A stretch of 64,000 nt of DNA from Mangrovibacter plantisponsor (GCF_003182475.1 NZ_QGTS01000002.1:419526-483525); one strand, 5' to 3'; counted from the stretch's first letter, positions 44,916 to 53,258 are shown. The notes: generated by a model from the letters alone, not told the origin. Numbers and translations: made by a program.

Positions 44916-45374
44916 CAGCAATGCCTGCTTCACATCCAGGCCGCCTGCATAACCTACCAGCTTCCCACTGGCACCAATGACGCGGTGGCAGGGAATAAAA
45001 AAGGGCAGGCGATTGCGGTTATTTGCCAGGCCAACCGCACGGCTGGCGGCCGGGTTACCAATCTGGTGTGCAATTTCGCCATAAGTGCGGGTTTCACCCC
45101 AGGGAATTTGCCGCAGGGCTTCCCACACCTGGCGCTGAAATGCTGTGCCGCCAGGCTCCAGAGGCGTAGTGAAGTGGGTGAGTTTCCCGGCAAAGTAGGC
45201 TGCCAGCTCTTCACTTGCCTGGTGTAATACCGGGTGGTGAGTGGCCTGGGTAATACTCTCCCCTTCACTGAGAGGAAACGTACGTAAAAACCGAACGGAT
45301 TCCAGCGCTTGTGCACTGGCCTGCAATAACAGTGGCCCGGCTGGGGTGTCTGGCATCAGGCAATAATCTGGCAT
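44886..45374 (-). CDS. ogt: Methylated-DNA-protein-cysteine methyltransferase
   Basis: The 162-residue protein has the active site PCHRVIGASGKLVGYAGG, with the methyl-accepting Cys near residue 131, and the DNA-binding helix GETRTYGEIAHQIGNPAASRAVGLANNRN. It removes methyl groups from O6-methylguanine by suicide transfer. The length suits Ogt (171 in E. coli) and not Ada. GGAG precedes the ATG used; a longer frame upstream runs into the entD end. It is probably co-transcribed with entD 65 bases upstream. Confidence 0.92.
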   Translation of the reverse strand: MPDYCLMPDTPAGPLLLQASAQALESVRFLRTFPLSEGESITQATHHPVLHQASEELAAYFAGKLTHFTTPLEPGGTAFQRQVWEALRQIPWGETRTYGEIAHQIGNPAASRAVGLANNRNRLPFFIPCHRVIGASGKLVGYAGGLDVKQALLSLEGIRIAL

Positions 45375-45439
45375 GTTGGGCTCCAGGAGGTGGCAGAAGT
45401 CATTATTGTGGCATGATACTGTATAAATTGTCAGTATTT

Positions 45440-46168
45440 TTACCGGGAGACTTGCGGGTAAAAGCACGTTGTTACGACATCGCCCGCAAATTGCCATTCG
45501 CCATGGAAATGGTACCCGGCAGGGAATGCGGCAGATAACGGCTGGGTTAAGGTTAATGCCAGCCTGCCCTGGCCCGCGTCCAGTTCACTGATTTGCGCAC
45601 AGTCAAAATCCAGGTAGCGTTTCACCAGTGGGTACAACGACTTAAACAGTGCTTCTTTGGCTGAAAATGTCACTAACAACGCCTGTTCCCAGTCCAGCGG
45701 GGATTGTTTCAACCTTGTCTGTTCTTCTGGGGAGGTAAACATATCTGCAGTTTCCCGCATGATGCGTGAGGCCAGTGTTTCTGCGTCCACTCCAGGAGAA
45801 AAACCGGAATGTATTGGTGCCAGCAGAACCACAGCCTGGTTTTGCGTGTGCGATATTGAGCCACAAAACCCGGCAGGCCAGGCCGGGGAGCGGTCCTGGT
45901 GAGACAGTACGGCGGTATGTACCCCGTAGTTTGCCAGTAATTGCTGGCAGCAAAAACGCCCGGCAAAGTATTCCGCTTTGCGTTTTCTGGCGGCGTTAAC
46001 CAGCGTGGCAGGGAACACAATACCCGCGGCGGAATATAAATCATCCTGCCACAAACTGGTGTCAAAAAACGCCTGGCAGACAGTTATTTCCGGGCAGTGG
46101 CTGAGTGTGCCGCAACGAAACTGGTGAATAAAACCCGGGCCTGGCTGAGAGGGCATGAAATCAAACAT
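45440..46168 (-). CDS. entD: EntD-type 4'-phosphopantetheinyl transferase
   Basis: The 242-residue protein shows RKRKAEYFAGRFCCQQLL (CoA binding), CGSISHTQNQAVVLL, GVDAETL (magnesium Asp and Glu) and the WEQALLVTFSAKEALFKSLYP catalytic motif (about residues 160-182). This is the EntD type of Sfp-like transferase, which loads phosphopantetheine onto the carrier domains of enterobactin synthetase. In E. coli entD is beside fepA in the ent cluster; here it is 10 kb from iroBCD, between ogt and a membrane protein. No Fur box is visible upstream of it. Confidence 0.9.
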   Translation of the reverse strand: MFDFMPSQPGPGFIHQFRCGTLSHCPEITVCQAFFDTSLWQDDLYSAAGIVFPATLVNAARKRKAEYFAGRFCCQQLLANYGVHTAVLSHQDRSPAWPAGFCGSISHTQNQAVVLLAPIHSGFSPGVDAETLASRIMRETADMFTSPEEQTRLKQSPLDWEQALLVTFSAKEALFKSLYPLVKRYLDFDCAQISELDAGQGRLALTLTQPLSAAFPAGYHFHGEWQFAGDVVTTCFYPQVSR

Positions 46169-46227
46169 CGTCTTCCTTGTGGGTTATGGCGGCGCGGATT
46201 TTACCATAACCCTTGAGGCGTCTGGTG

Positions 46228-47163
46228 TCAGCTAAAGATAAGAATATGCAGGCAGGTGCGCACTGCTATCCCCACCAGTGCACCGGGCAGCACATAGCGG
46301 AACAGGCGTACAAAGCGCGAACTGACAGCAAGGAAAATGCCAATGCCCGGTAAGTCCAGGGTTTGTACCAGCAACCCGGCAGAGGCATTTAATTCGGTTA
46401 CCGTGAATTTCCCCTGGGCGATTAAGTCTGATGCCACGCCAAAATAAGCCGTCCCGCCAGCCATAGTTTTTACCAGCGTGGCCAGAATAAACACCGGAGA
46501 GATCCCGGCAAGGCCAAGCAGTGGCGACAACAATTTTTCCAGTAAATGTACAAAGCCAACCGCTTCCAGCATGTTGACTGCCGCCAGCGAAATAATCAGC
46601 ATGGGAATGGCACCGGCAGACAACCGAATGGCGTCTGCGCCAGCAAGATTGATGATGGCAAGCAAACCCTGTTTTTTATGTGTTACACGGTTTTTGGTGC
46701 TGGCAGTGCGAAAATTTTCGGAAGAGAGACGGCGACCAAAAATGTGCCAGGTGGCAGCACCAGCAACCAGGCCACCCAAAATTGAAATACCAATTGCCGG
46801 TAACCAGTGCAGGCCCTGGGGAATAAACGGATAAAACACATTGGCCTGTCCCATAGCAAAAGACATGGCAAGTGTGGCAGCCATACGCCTGTCTGATTCC
46901 CCCTGGCGATCCATCATGGTGAGTGTGGCGATTGGCGCTGCAAAACTGACAAAGTTCATCTGGATTATGGCAAACAGGCTCATGCCACCAAGCCCAAACG
47001 GTTTGAGTAACGGGCCAAATACTTTAACGATTTTTTCCAGCACGCCTTTAGCTTCAAGAAAGCGCATGATTGCCAGCATAACAACCATAATTGGCAGCAA
47101 AGTATAAAGAGAGACATTCACTGCGGATTTGCCCGCATTCATTATTATTTCAATAATATTCAT
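46228..47163 (-). CDS. Nucleoside-recognition (Gate) domain membrane protein, YjiG/SpmAB-like
   Basis: The 311-residue polytopic protein carries two Gate-type halves: SLYTLLPIMVVMLAIMRFLEAKGVLEKI near residues 18-45 and AIPMLIISLAAVNMLEAVGFVHLLEKLLSP near 188-218. LVKTMAGGTAYFGVASD and SFAAPIATLTMMDRQGESDRRMA are conserved loops of this family. It is thought to transport nucleosides or peptides, but function is not established. It lies 59 bases upstream of entD on the same strand, so co-transcription is possible. Confidence 0.75.
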   Translation of the reverse strand: MNIIEIIMNAGKSAVNVSLYTLLPIMVVMLAIMRFLEAKGVLEKIVKVFGPLLKPFGLGGMSLFAIIQMNFVSFAAPIATLTMMDRQGESDRRMAATLAMSFAMGQANVFYPFIPQGLHWLPAIGISILGGLVAGAATWHIFGRRLSSENFRTASTKNRVTHKKQGLLAIINLAGADAIRLSAGAIPMLIISLAAVNMLEAVGFVHLLEKLLSPLLGLAGISPVFILATLVKTMAGGTAYFGVASDLIAQGKFTVTELNASAGLLVQTLDLPGIGIFLAVSSRFVRLFRYVLPGALVGIAVRTCLHILIFS

Positions 47164-47557
47164 TACCCGGCCTTAACCTGTCTGGTGTCTGTTGCCCAGC
47201 CGTTGTCTTATGCCCGGTCTGAGGCCGCACTAGCATACGCTGCAGTAAAGTGATCTTCCTCACATTTATTCACTCATTAAGAAAATTTGTATAACAACGC
47301 CCGGCATTAGTCCGGTTGTGGTTCGGTGCACTCAGATACAATTTTAAAGAACGTTTTTTCTGAATTAAAAAAACGGTATTTCAGAATGGTGAGCAAGCAA
47401 GGTGGGATCTTCTCCTTTTTGCCACTTTGGGTGCCGGGGTGGCAAAAAAGCAAAGGTTTCACACCAGGGAACGCCTTATGTTGAATCTGACCTTCTTCCG
47501 ACGTGTTGTGAATAAGGGATTTATTGCCTGTATGACTAACCACGACAGGGTAAAACT
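47164..47557. promoter_or_regulatory. Divergent intergenic region with a 10-bp palindromic hairpin
   Basis: It separates the Gate-domain gene and the GPH symporter. It holds the palindrome at 47416-47448 and no credible gene. Confidence 0.5.
47416..47448. repeat. Perfect 10-bp inverted repeat (TTTTTGCCAC/GTGGCAAAAA)
   Basis: The arms are separated by 13 bases and neither side has a T-run outside the stem. It may be an operator for the downstream symporter gene or a leader hairpin. Confidence 0.5.
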
Positions 47558-49159
47558 ATGAAGACACGTACTCCCCGGTTAATTCATTATCTTGCCTATG
47601 GCTCGGGGGATTTCCTCGGCGCAGGCACCACGGCACTGACTGCAGCCTGGTTGCTCTGGTTCTATACCTCCTTTTGCGGTTTATCACCCATTGAAGCGAC
47701 GCTGATATTCGCCCTGGCACGCGTGCTGGACGCAGTGGTCAGCCCGTTAATGGGGTTTCTGACAGATAATTTCGGCAATACCTGGGCTGGCAAACGCTTT
47801 GGGCGACGCAAGTTTTTTATCTTATTAGGTATTCCTTGTGTATTCAGTTATTGCCTGATGTGGCTTAGTGGCATGCCATTCTGGTATTACCTGGTCACTT
47901 ACTTACTGTTTGATGTGGTGTACACCATGATTCTGGTGCCTTATGAAACTCTGGTGCCGGAAATGACCGATGATTTTAAACAAAAAACTCGCTTCTCTGG
48001 CGCGCGTATTTCGATGGCGCAGTTATCGGCTATTCTGGCGGCGTTTTTGCCCGGAATACTGATTAGCCATTTCGGGAAAGAGAATGCTATTTCATTCTTT
48101 TACGCAAGCCTGGTGTTCGCGGCTATTTGCGCCATTGTGCTGACTCTGGTGTGGTTTTTTACCTGGGAACGCCCGCGTGAGGCGTGGTCGGAAAGCCACC
48201 TGAAAGCTGAACAAATGCGCCAGGGGTTAACGCTGCGCCAAAGCCTGCACCGGTTGTTTGTTGAGCTGGGTTCCACATTGCGCATTCGTATTTTCCGCCA
48301 GCATCTGGGGATGTATCTGGGCGGTTACATCGCGCAGGATGTGTTTAATGCGGTATTCACCTATTACGTCGTGTTTGTGCTTATGCAAAGCGCCACAGTT
48401 GCTTCCAGTTTGCTCGGGACCATGGCCGTTTTGCAGTTTATTGCAGTTGTGGGGATGATTCCTCTGTGCATCCGTTTTGGGCCAGCACCTTCATACCGCA
48501 TGGTTGTAGCCCTGTTTGGTGCCAGTTGCCTTGCCTGGGCAGTGCTGTGGTATGCAGGCCTGAATGATGTCATGGCGCTGTTGTTACTGGTTTCGGCTGT
48601 TGCCGGGTTAGGGCGTGGTGGTATCAATTATGTTCCATGGAATATCTACACCTATATTGCGGATGTGGATGAGGTTATTACCGGGCAGCGCCGGGAAGGG
48701 ATTTTTGCCGGCATCATGACTCTGACCCGCAAAGCTTCACAGGCAGGTGCGGTAATGCTGGTGGGGGTAATTTTGCAGCTCTCCGGGTTTGTTTCCGGGC
48801 AGGCCACCCAAAGTACCACCGTCAGTAATACCATTTTGTTTATTCTGAGTATTGGCACCGTCATTGTGCTTGCCTGCGGTTTTGTTATCTCGCTGCGCTT
48901 TAAGCTCAACCTGCAAACCCATACGCTGCTGCGCGAAGCAACAGAACAAATGCATAAGGATGGTGCGGCGCTGGTGGCAAATGTGCCACAGGCAACGCGG
49001 GCGGCAGTGGAAGCGCTGGCTGGTATGCCCTATGAGAATTTATGGGGTAATAATAATGTGGGTTACCAGAACCGTGATAAACCACCCGCACCGGTAATAC
49101 AGGGGGCAGGTCACACGGTATTTTCACCTATCGACAGCGCAAAGGTGGTGCGTAAGTAA
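47558..49159 (+). CDS. GPH-family sugar:cation symporter
   Basis: The 533-residue MFS-like protein has the glycoside-pentoside-hexuronide signatures: ALARVLDAVVSPLMGFLTDNF and GKRFGRRKFFILLG (about residues 60-100), YETLVPEMTDDFKQKTRFSGAR (about 128-150) and DEVITGQRREGIFAGIMTL (about 370-390). About twelve hydrophobic segments are visible. It carries a hydrophilic C-terminal tail of roughly 75 residues (LREATEQMHKDGAALV onward), longer than in MelB or XylP types. It imports a glycoside or uronide with Na+ or H+. No glycosidase is adjacent, so the substrate is unknown. AGGGTAAAAC precedes the ATG. Confidence 0.85.
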   Translation: MKTRTPRLIHYLAYGSGDFLGAGTTALTAAWLLWFYTSFCGLSPIEATLIFALARVLDAVVSPLMGFLTDNFGNTWAGKRFGRRKFFILLGIPCVFSYCLMWLSGMPFWYYLVTYLLFDVVYTMILVPYETLVPEMTDDFKQKTRFSGARISMAQLSAILAAFLPGILISHFGKENAISFFYASLVFAAICAIVLTLVWFFTWERPREAWSESHLKAEQMRQGLTLRQSLHRLFVELGSTLRIRIFRQHLGMYLGGYIAQDVFNAVFTYYVVFVLMQSATVASSLLGTMAVLQFIAVVGMIPLCIRFGPAPSYRMVVALFGASCLAWAVLWYAGLNDVMALLLLVSAVAGLGRGGINYVPWNIYTYIADVDEVITGQRREGIFAGIMTLTRKASQAGAVMLVGVILQLSGFVSGQATQSTTVSNTILFILSIGTVIVLACGFVISLRFKLNLQTHTLLREATEQMHKDGAALVANVPQATRAAVEALAGMPYENLWGNNNVGYQNRDKPPAPVIQGAGHTVFSPIDSAKVVRK

Positions 49160-49208
49160 TCTTTTCGCCAGCTCGTGAGGGCTGCCCCGCAATAAAATAT
49201 GACGTTTT

Positions 49209-49241
49209 CAGGCCCGCTGTTCTTTTATGGAAGCGGGCCTG
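49209..49241 (+). terminator. Terminator after the GPH symporter
   Basis: A 10-bp stem (CAGGCCCGCT/AGCGGGCCTG) is followed by TACTTTTC. Confidence 0.75.
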
Positions 49242-49314
49242 TACTTTTCTATTTTACAGAACTCCGGACACCGTTATTTCCGGCACACTTTCGTGGATGG
49301 GTGGCAAAGCATTA

Positions 49315-49342
49315 TTTACAAATATAGCTTTGTATCTATATT
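49315..49342 (+). promoter_or_regulatory. Promoter of the toxin-antitoxin operon
   Basis: TTTACA, 16-base spacer, TATATT lies 33 bases before the toxin start. The TATAGC...GCTATA inverted pair at about 49323-49355 surrounds the -10 box and could be the antitoxin operator. Confidence 0.65.
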
Positions 49343-49374
49343 GACTGGGGGCTATATTCTGCGGAGGCAGCGTT

Positions 49375-49728
49375 GTGTGGAAGATTAAAACAACAGACAG
49401 GTTTGATGCCTGGTTCACGGCACTGGATGATACTGACCGTGCCAGTGTATTGGCCGGGTTAATGGTACTGAGGGAGAGAGGGCCGGTACTTCCCCGCCCC
49501 TGGTCAGATACCGTTAAAGGCTCTCGCTACTCCAATATGAAGGAGTTACGCATTCAAAGCCGTGGGCAACCCATTCGCGCCTTTTTTGCCTTTGACCCAT
49601 GTCGCAATGCTGTCGTGTTGTGCGCCGGGCATAAGGTAACATTTGGTAAGCGGTTTTATGATGTGATGGTCCCGCTTGCTGACCGTGAATTTAACGACTG
49701 GTTGAGAAAACCAGAGCCACAGGAGTAA
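49375..49728 (+). CDS. higB: HigB/RelE-family toxin (Gp49-like)
   Basis: The 117-residue protein has the RelE/HigB small RNase fold: WKIKTTDRFDAWFTALD at the start, MVLRERGPVLPRPWSDTVKGSRYSNMKELRIQSRGQPIRAFFAFDP (about 25-70) and a basic KVTFGKRFYD end. Such toxins cleave mRNA, usually on the ribosome. The start is GTG, placed correctly after GGAGG. It is the first gene of a pair with the antitoxin four bases downstream, the toxin-first order typical of higBA. Confidence 0.85.
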   Translation: MWKIKTTDRFDAWFTALDDTDRASVLAGLMVLRERGPVLPRPWSDTVKGSRYSNMKELRIQSRGQPIRAFFAFDPCRNAVVLCAGHKVTFGKRFYDVMVPLADREFNDWLRKPEPQE

Positions 49729-49732
49729 TGCG

Positions 49733-50035
49733 ATGGGCAGAACACTGGAACAAATTATTGCTGCAGAGAAAAAGGGCGTGGTAGCAGAGGCTCAGGCACA
49801 AGCAGCCGATATTATGCTGAATATCCACCTGGCAGAACTGCGTGAAAAAGTGCAGAAAACTCAGGTAGAAATGGCTCAGGCCCTGGGTATTCGCCAGCCT
49901 ACCGTTGCCGGTATGGAGAAACCCGGGCGAGACCTGAAACTCTCCACACTGAAACGTTATGTGGAAGCAGCTGGTGGCAAACTGCGCCTGGATATCGAAT
50001 TGCCAGACGGCACGCACTACGATTTTGTGGTGTAA
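49733..50035 (+). CDS. higA: HigA-type XRE-family antitoxin
   Basis: The 100-residue protein has an N-terminal helical segment and a central XRE helix-turn-helix (LREKVQKTQVEMAQALGIRQPTVAGMEKPGRD, about residues 37-70), followed by LSTLKRYVEAAGGKLRLDIELPDG. This is the standard antitoxin of RelE/HigB pairs; it binds the toxin and represses its own promoter. AGGAGTAATGCG precedes the ATG. Confidence 0.88.
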   Translation: MGRTLEQIIAAEKKGVVAEAQAQAADIMLNIHLAELREKVQKTQVEMAQALGIRQPTVAGMEKPGRDLKLSTLKRYVEAAGGKLRLDIELPDGTHYDFVV

Positions 50036-50377
50036 ACCGCGGGCCTGTGAGTTCTGTTGTATGGGGAGCAGGTCTTTTTGAGATACCAAAGACGTGAACC
50101 GCCTGGATTAACTAAAAGTTATAGACCATGAGAATCGGAGACTTTGAAGGGTTTTGCGGATTTTTGCGTCGTTAAGAGACATATGAGAGCATTCTGCCAT
50201 CGAACCAACTTGACCCCAAATCTGACCACTAAATTCAACTGATGCGGAGGGAAAATTGAAAACGCATCGGGAAGACTTTTCACGCTGGCTTATTGAATAA
50301 GAATCACATAATGATTCGCAGAGTTGCATGAAAAACAAAAAGCCCGCTCAGGTTTCCCTGAGCGGGCTCTTCAAATT
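50036..50377. other. Intergenic region between higA and tRNA-Asn copy 2
   Basis: Apart from the terminator at 50341-50368 no feature is visible. Frames on the minus strand (50108-50338) lack conserved character. Confidence 0.5.
50341..50368 (-). terminator. Terminator of tRNA-Asn copy 2
   Basis: A 12-bp stem (AGCCCGCTCAGG/CCTGAGCGGGCT) is followed by TTTTGTTTTT on the minus strand. Confidence 0.88.
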
Positions 50378-50470
50378 TGGCTCCTCTGACTGGACTCGAA
50401 CCAGTGACATACGGATTAACAGTCCGCCGTTCTACCGACTGAACTACAGAGGAATCGTGTGAACGGGGCG
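50373..50470. repeat. 98-bp direct repeat containing tRNA-Asn (copy 2 of 3)
   Basis: Identical by eye to 40319-40416 and 58785-58882. Confidence 0.9.
50378..50453 (-). tRNA. asn: tRNA-Asn(GTT), copy 2
   Basis: Same 76-nt sequence as copy 1, with encoded CCA. Its promoter is at 50472-50500 and its terminator at 50341-50368. Confidence 0.98.
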
Positions 50471-50471
50471 C

Positions 50472-50500
50472 ATAATAACGAGGGTGTAACAGGTTGTCAA
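50472..50500 (-). promoter_or_regulatory. Promoter of tRNA-Asn copy 2
   Basis: On the minus strand: TTGACA, 17-base spacer, TATTAT, then the GCGCCCC discriminator. Confidence 0.88.
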
Positions 50501-50577
50501 AGCCTGGAAAGCAATTTTAAAACTGATTGCTGGCTATTTCAGCAGTTGGTTTTTTTTTACCCAAAACAGGCATGATG

Positions 50578-50594
50578 TGCACTGCTATGGTGCA
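50578..50594. promoter_or_regulatory. NtrC-binding enhancer upstream of nac
   Basis: TGCACTGCTATGGTGCA fits the NtrC site (TGCAC...GGTGCA dyad). It lies about 145 bases upstream of the predicted nac transcription start. A weaker half-site (GGTGCA) follows at 50615-50620. Confidence 0.85.
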
Positions 50595-50710
50595 TAAGTG
50601 TCTCTTATGGGGCAGGTGCATTCCCGCGTTTTAGTAATGATAAGGGGTGAGTTGATTAGTTTCTCTTATTATCCAGCCTGTTAGCCCACAAAAACGGAGT
50701 TTCAGAAAAC

Positions 50711-50726
50711 TGGCAAGCATATTGCT
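50711..50726 (+). promoter_or_regulatory. Sigma-54 promoter of nac
   Basis: TGGCAAGCATATTGCT has GG and GC elements exactly ten bases apart, as in the -24/-12 consensus. With the NtrC site upstream it predicts nitrogen-limited transcription starting near 50738 and a leader of about 48 bases. Confidence 0.9.
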
Positions 50727-50785
50727 ATACATTCAGGGACATGATAGCTGCCGACATGGCAAGGGCATTCCGTACAGGAGGCAAA

Positions 50786-51703
50786 ATGAATTTAAGACGA
50801 CTGAAGTACTTCGTGAAAATCGTCGATATTGGTAGCCTGACTCAGGCCGCTGAAGTCTTGCACATAGCGCAACCAGCGCTAAGCCAGCAGGTGGCTACCC
50901 TGGAAGGGGAGTTGGATCAGCAACTGTTAATCCGCACTAAACGTGGAGTAACACCGACAGAAGCCGGAAAAATTCTCTACGCCCATGCTCGTACTATTTT
51001 GCGCCAGTGTGAACAGGCTCAACTCGCGGTGAATAACGTTGGGCAAACCTTAAGTGGGCAAGTATCCATTGGCCTGGCACCAGGTACAGCAGCGTCTTCC
51101 ATTATTATGCCGTTGCTGCAGTCCGTGCGTAACGAACTGCCAGATGTGTTGGTATATCTGCATGAAAACAGTGGCTCAGTACTGAATGATAAATTGCTCA
51201 GTGGGCAACTGGATATGGCCGTACTGTATGACCGTGCACCAACAGCCGGTATTACCAGCCAGCCTCTGTTGAAAGAAGAATTATACCTGGTTGGCACCAG
51301 CGAATGCCCGGGGCAAACCGTTGACCTCGCCGCTGTTGCAGAAATGAACCTGTTTTTACCACGCGATTACAGTGCTGTGCGTAAGCGTGTTGATGAAGCA
51401 TTTTCACTGCGCCGCCTGACTGCCAAAATTATTGGTGAAATCGAGTCTATTTCAACACTAACTGCCGCTATTGCCAGTGGTATGGGCGTTACAGTGCTGC
51501 CGGAGTCTGCAGCCCGCTCTTTAGTCAGTGCATCTAATGGCTGGATGGCCCGAATCACCACACCATCAATGAACCTGCCTTTGTCATTGAACCTGTCGGC
51601 ACGCGCCCAGTTGTCGCCTCAGGCTCAGGCAGTGAAAGATATTTTGTTATCCCTGGTCTCCCGCCCGTCTCTGGAAAATCGCGAACTGATGCTGGTAGGC
51701 TAA
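50786..51703 (+). CDS. nac: Nitrogen assimilation control regulator Nac (LysR family)
   Basis: The 305-residue length equals enteric Nac, and the N-terminus NLRRLKYFVKIVDIGSLTQ with HIAQPALSQQVATLEGEL is nearly identical to it. The LysR helix-turn-helix is at residues 5-40. The effector domain keeps GLAPGTAASS, HENSGSVLNDKLL and GEIESISTLTAAIASGMGV. Nac activates sigma-70 genes for poor nitrogen sources and represses gdhA and its own gene, needing no co-effector. AGGAGGC precedes the ATG. The E. coli neighbour cbl is absent; cheV follows instead. Confidence 0.95.
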   Translation: MNLRRLKYFVKIVDIGSLTQAAEVLHIAQPALSQQVATLEGELDQQLLIRTKRGVTPTEAGKILYAHARTILRQCEQAQLAVNNVGQTLSGQVSIGLAPGTAASSIIMPLLQSVRNELPDVLVYLHENSGSVLNDKLLSGQLDMAVLYDRAPTAGITSQPLLKEELYLVGTSECPGQTVDLAAVAEMNLFLPRDYSAVRKRVDEAFSLRRLTAKIIGEIESISTLTAAIASGMGVTVLPESAARSLVSASNGWMARITTPSMNLPLSLNLSARAQLSPQAQAVKDILLSLVSRPSLENRELMLVG

Positions 51704-51732
51704 TTTTTTGGGATAAGCAGCGCTTTAAGTTG

Positions 51733-51756
51733 AAACACCGCCTTGTGCGGTGTTTT
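51733..51756 (+). terminator. Terminator of nac
   Basis: AACACCGC CTTGT GCGGTGTT stem followed by TTTT. Confidence 0.9.
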
Positions 51757-51895
51757 GCATTTCTGAACACCTCAATTTTGTGCGTCACCTCGCACCAGTT
51801 ACCTCGCCAGAGGTATGTTTTCTCCTGAATAATTCGGGCATAACAATAAAAATGTTGTGCAGCTTAACGAAAATTGAAAAAGGTGGATTAACAAC

Positions 51896-51922
51896 TGTAA
51901 TTTTGCCGGGCGCTGCCGATAA
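51896..51922 (+). promoter_or_regulatory. FliA (sigma-28) type promoter of cheV
   Basis: An exact -10 element GCCGATAA lies 11 bases after TGTAATTT, which matches the -35 consensus TAAAGTTT at five of eight positions. A flagellar-class promoter fits the downstream chemotaxis gene. The leader would be about 120 bases. Confidence 0.75.
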
Positions 51923-52050
51923 AGAATGATAACTGGTCAAAAATTGCCGTTAGCACGTGAAGTGAAGGCGAGGAAATATGTTAGGTCTTTGTCTCAATCA
52001 CTCGTGTTGTTTTGTTATCTCACCCCAACACCGACCACACTGAGGAAAAC

Positions 52051-53028
52051 ATGGATAACTTTCAAAAAGAGATTGAGGAAAGAACAAACCTCACACTATC
52101 CAATAAGTTCGAGTTGTTGCTGTTTCGCCTGGGTGTGCCCGGCCCGGGAGAACCACCGGAACTGTTTGGCATAAACGTATTCAAACTACGAGAAATTGTG
52201 CCTATGCCAGTGCTTACTAAAGCGGCTGGTATGCAGGCTCCGATGATGGGAATGGTCAATATTCGTGGCCAGGTGATACCGGTTATTGATTTACCAGCCG
52301 TGGTTGGGTGTAAACCAGAAACGGGGCTGAATATTTTATTGATTACGGAATATGCCCGCAGTACTCAGGCTTTTGCTGTGGAAACAGTGGATGACATTGT
52401 GCGCCTTGACTGGAGCCAGGTTCATGCGGCAGAAGCCGGTGTGAGCAACAGTTACATTACCAGTATTGCCCGCCTGGACACGGACCCGGCAAGTAACCGC
52501 CTGTCACTGGTGCTGGATGTCGAACAGATCCTGTGCGACATCATTCCAACCGCGCGCGAAGTACATGAAGAAACCATGGAAGCGAAGCGGTTTAACCTGA
52601 AACCTGGCGCAGTGGCGATTGTTGCGGAGGATTCAAAAGTTGCGCGTTCTATGCTGGAACAGGCTTTGAATGCGATGAGTATTCCATTTATTTCTAACGT
52701 AACCGGGCTTGAAGCCTGGAACTGCATTAAGAAAATAATGGATGACGCACAGCGTGAAGGCGTGCCGGTCAGTGATAAAATTGGCCTGGTGCTGACTGAC
52801 CTTGAAATGCCTGAAATGGATGGCTTTACGTTGACCCGTAATATTAAACGTGAAGAGTCTCTGAAGCGTATTCCGGTTATTATTCACTCATCGTTATCTG
52901 GCTCAGCAAACGAAGATCATGTGCGCAAAGTGGGTGCAGATGGCTATGTGGCGAAGTTTGAAATCAACGAACTGAGCTCTGCCATTGAAGATGTACTGAA
53001 TGGCTCGAAGTCTGCCAACCTGCGTTAA
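52051..53028 (+). CDS. cheV: Chemotaxis coupling protein CheV
   Basis: The 325-residue protein has an N-terminal CheW domain (NKFELLLFRLG, FGINVFKLREIVPMP, MMGMVNIRGQVIPVIDLP, residues 15-155) and a C-terminal receiver domain. The phosphorylated Asp is in LVLTDLEMPEMDGFTL (about residue 250), and Ser/Lys switch residues are in HSSLSGSANEDHVRKVGADGYVAKF. CheV couples chemoreceptors to CheA and is itself phosphorylated, an adaptation device known in Salmonella and Bacillus and missing from E. coli. TGAGGAAAAC precedes the ATG. It is monocistronic with its own FliA-type promoter. Confidence 0.93.
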   Translation: MDNFQKEIEERTNLTLSNKFELLLFRLGVPGPGEPPELFGINVFKLREIVPMPVLTKAAGMQAPMMGMVNIRGQVIPVIDLPAVVGCKPETGLNILLITEYARSTQAFAVETVDDIVRLDWSQVHAAEAGVSNSYITSIARLDTDPASNRLSLVLDVEQILCDIIPTAREVHEETMEAKRFNLKPGAVAIVAEDSKVARSMLEQALNAMSIPFISNVTGLEAWNCIKKIMDDAQREGVPVSDKIGLVLTDLEMPEMDGFTLTRNIKREESLKRIPVIIHSSLSGSANEDHVRKVGADGYVAKFEINELSSAIEDVLNGSKSANLR

Positions 53029-53082
53029 CTCTTTGTGGATTGTTACCAGAACAGGCTGCGTATGCAGCCTGTCAGATTGATG

Positions 53083-53118
53083 AAAAAGAAGGAAAAAGCG
53101 TGGTTTTTCCTTCTTTTT
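53083..53118 (+). terminator. Terminator of cheV
   Basis: A perfect 15-bp purine/pyrimidine stem (AAAAAGAAGGAAAAA and complement) with a 6-base loop ends in TTTTT. A smaller hairpin (ACAGGCTGC/GCAGCCTGT) lies just before it at 53051-53072. Confidence 0.9.
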
Positions 53119-53202
53119 AGTTAGCGGGTGAAAATCAATGAATTGATTTTCCTGGTTTTTTATTGAGTGATACCCTCTGGTTCTGTGCGGATATGAGGTT
53201 TG

Positions 53203-53248
53203 TCATCAGACTCACAGGCTGCGTTATGCAGCCTGTGTTGTCTGATGA
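53203..53248 (-). terminator. Long hairpin at the 3' end of the SDR gene
   Basis: A 19-bp interrupted stem (TCATCAGAC plus CACAGGCTGC against their complements) with a 5-base loop. Its core repeats the small hairpin at 53051-53072. There is no T-run. Confidence 0.6.
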
Positions 53249-53258
53249 AGCGGATTAA

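Larger units (their letters stand above)
51704..52050. promoter_or_regulatory. nac-cheV intergenic region
   Basis: It contains the nac terminator and a FliA-type promoter for cheV; I see no further gene. Confidence 0.6.

Noticed and set aside
47307..47543. 78-codon minus-strand ORF upstream of the GPH symporter
   Set aside because: It runs across a palindrome in a divergent promoter region and has no conserved features.
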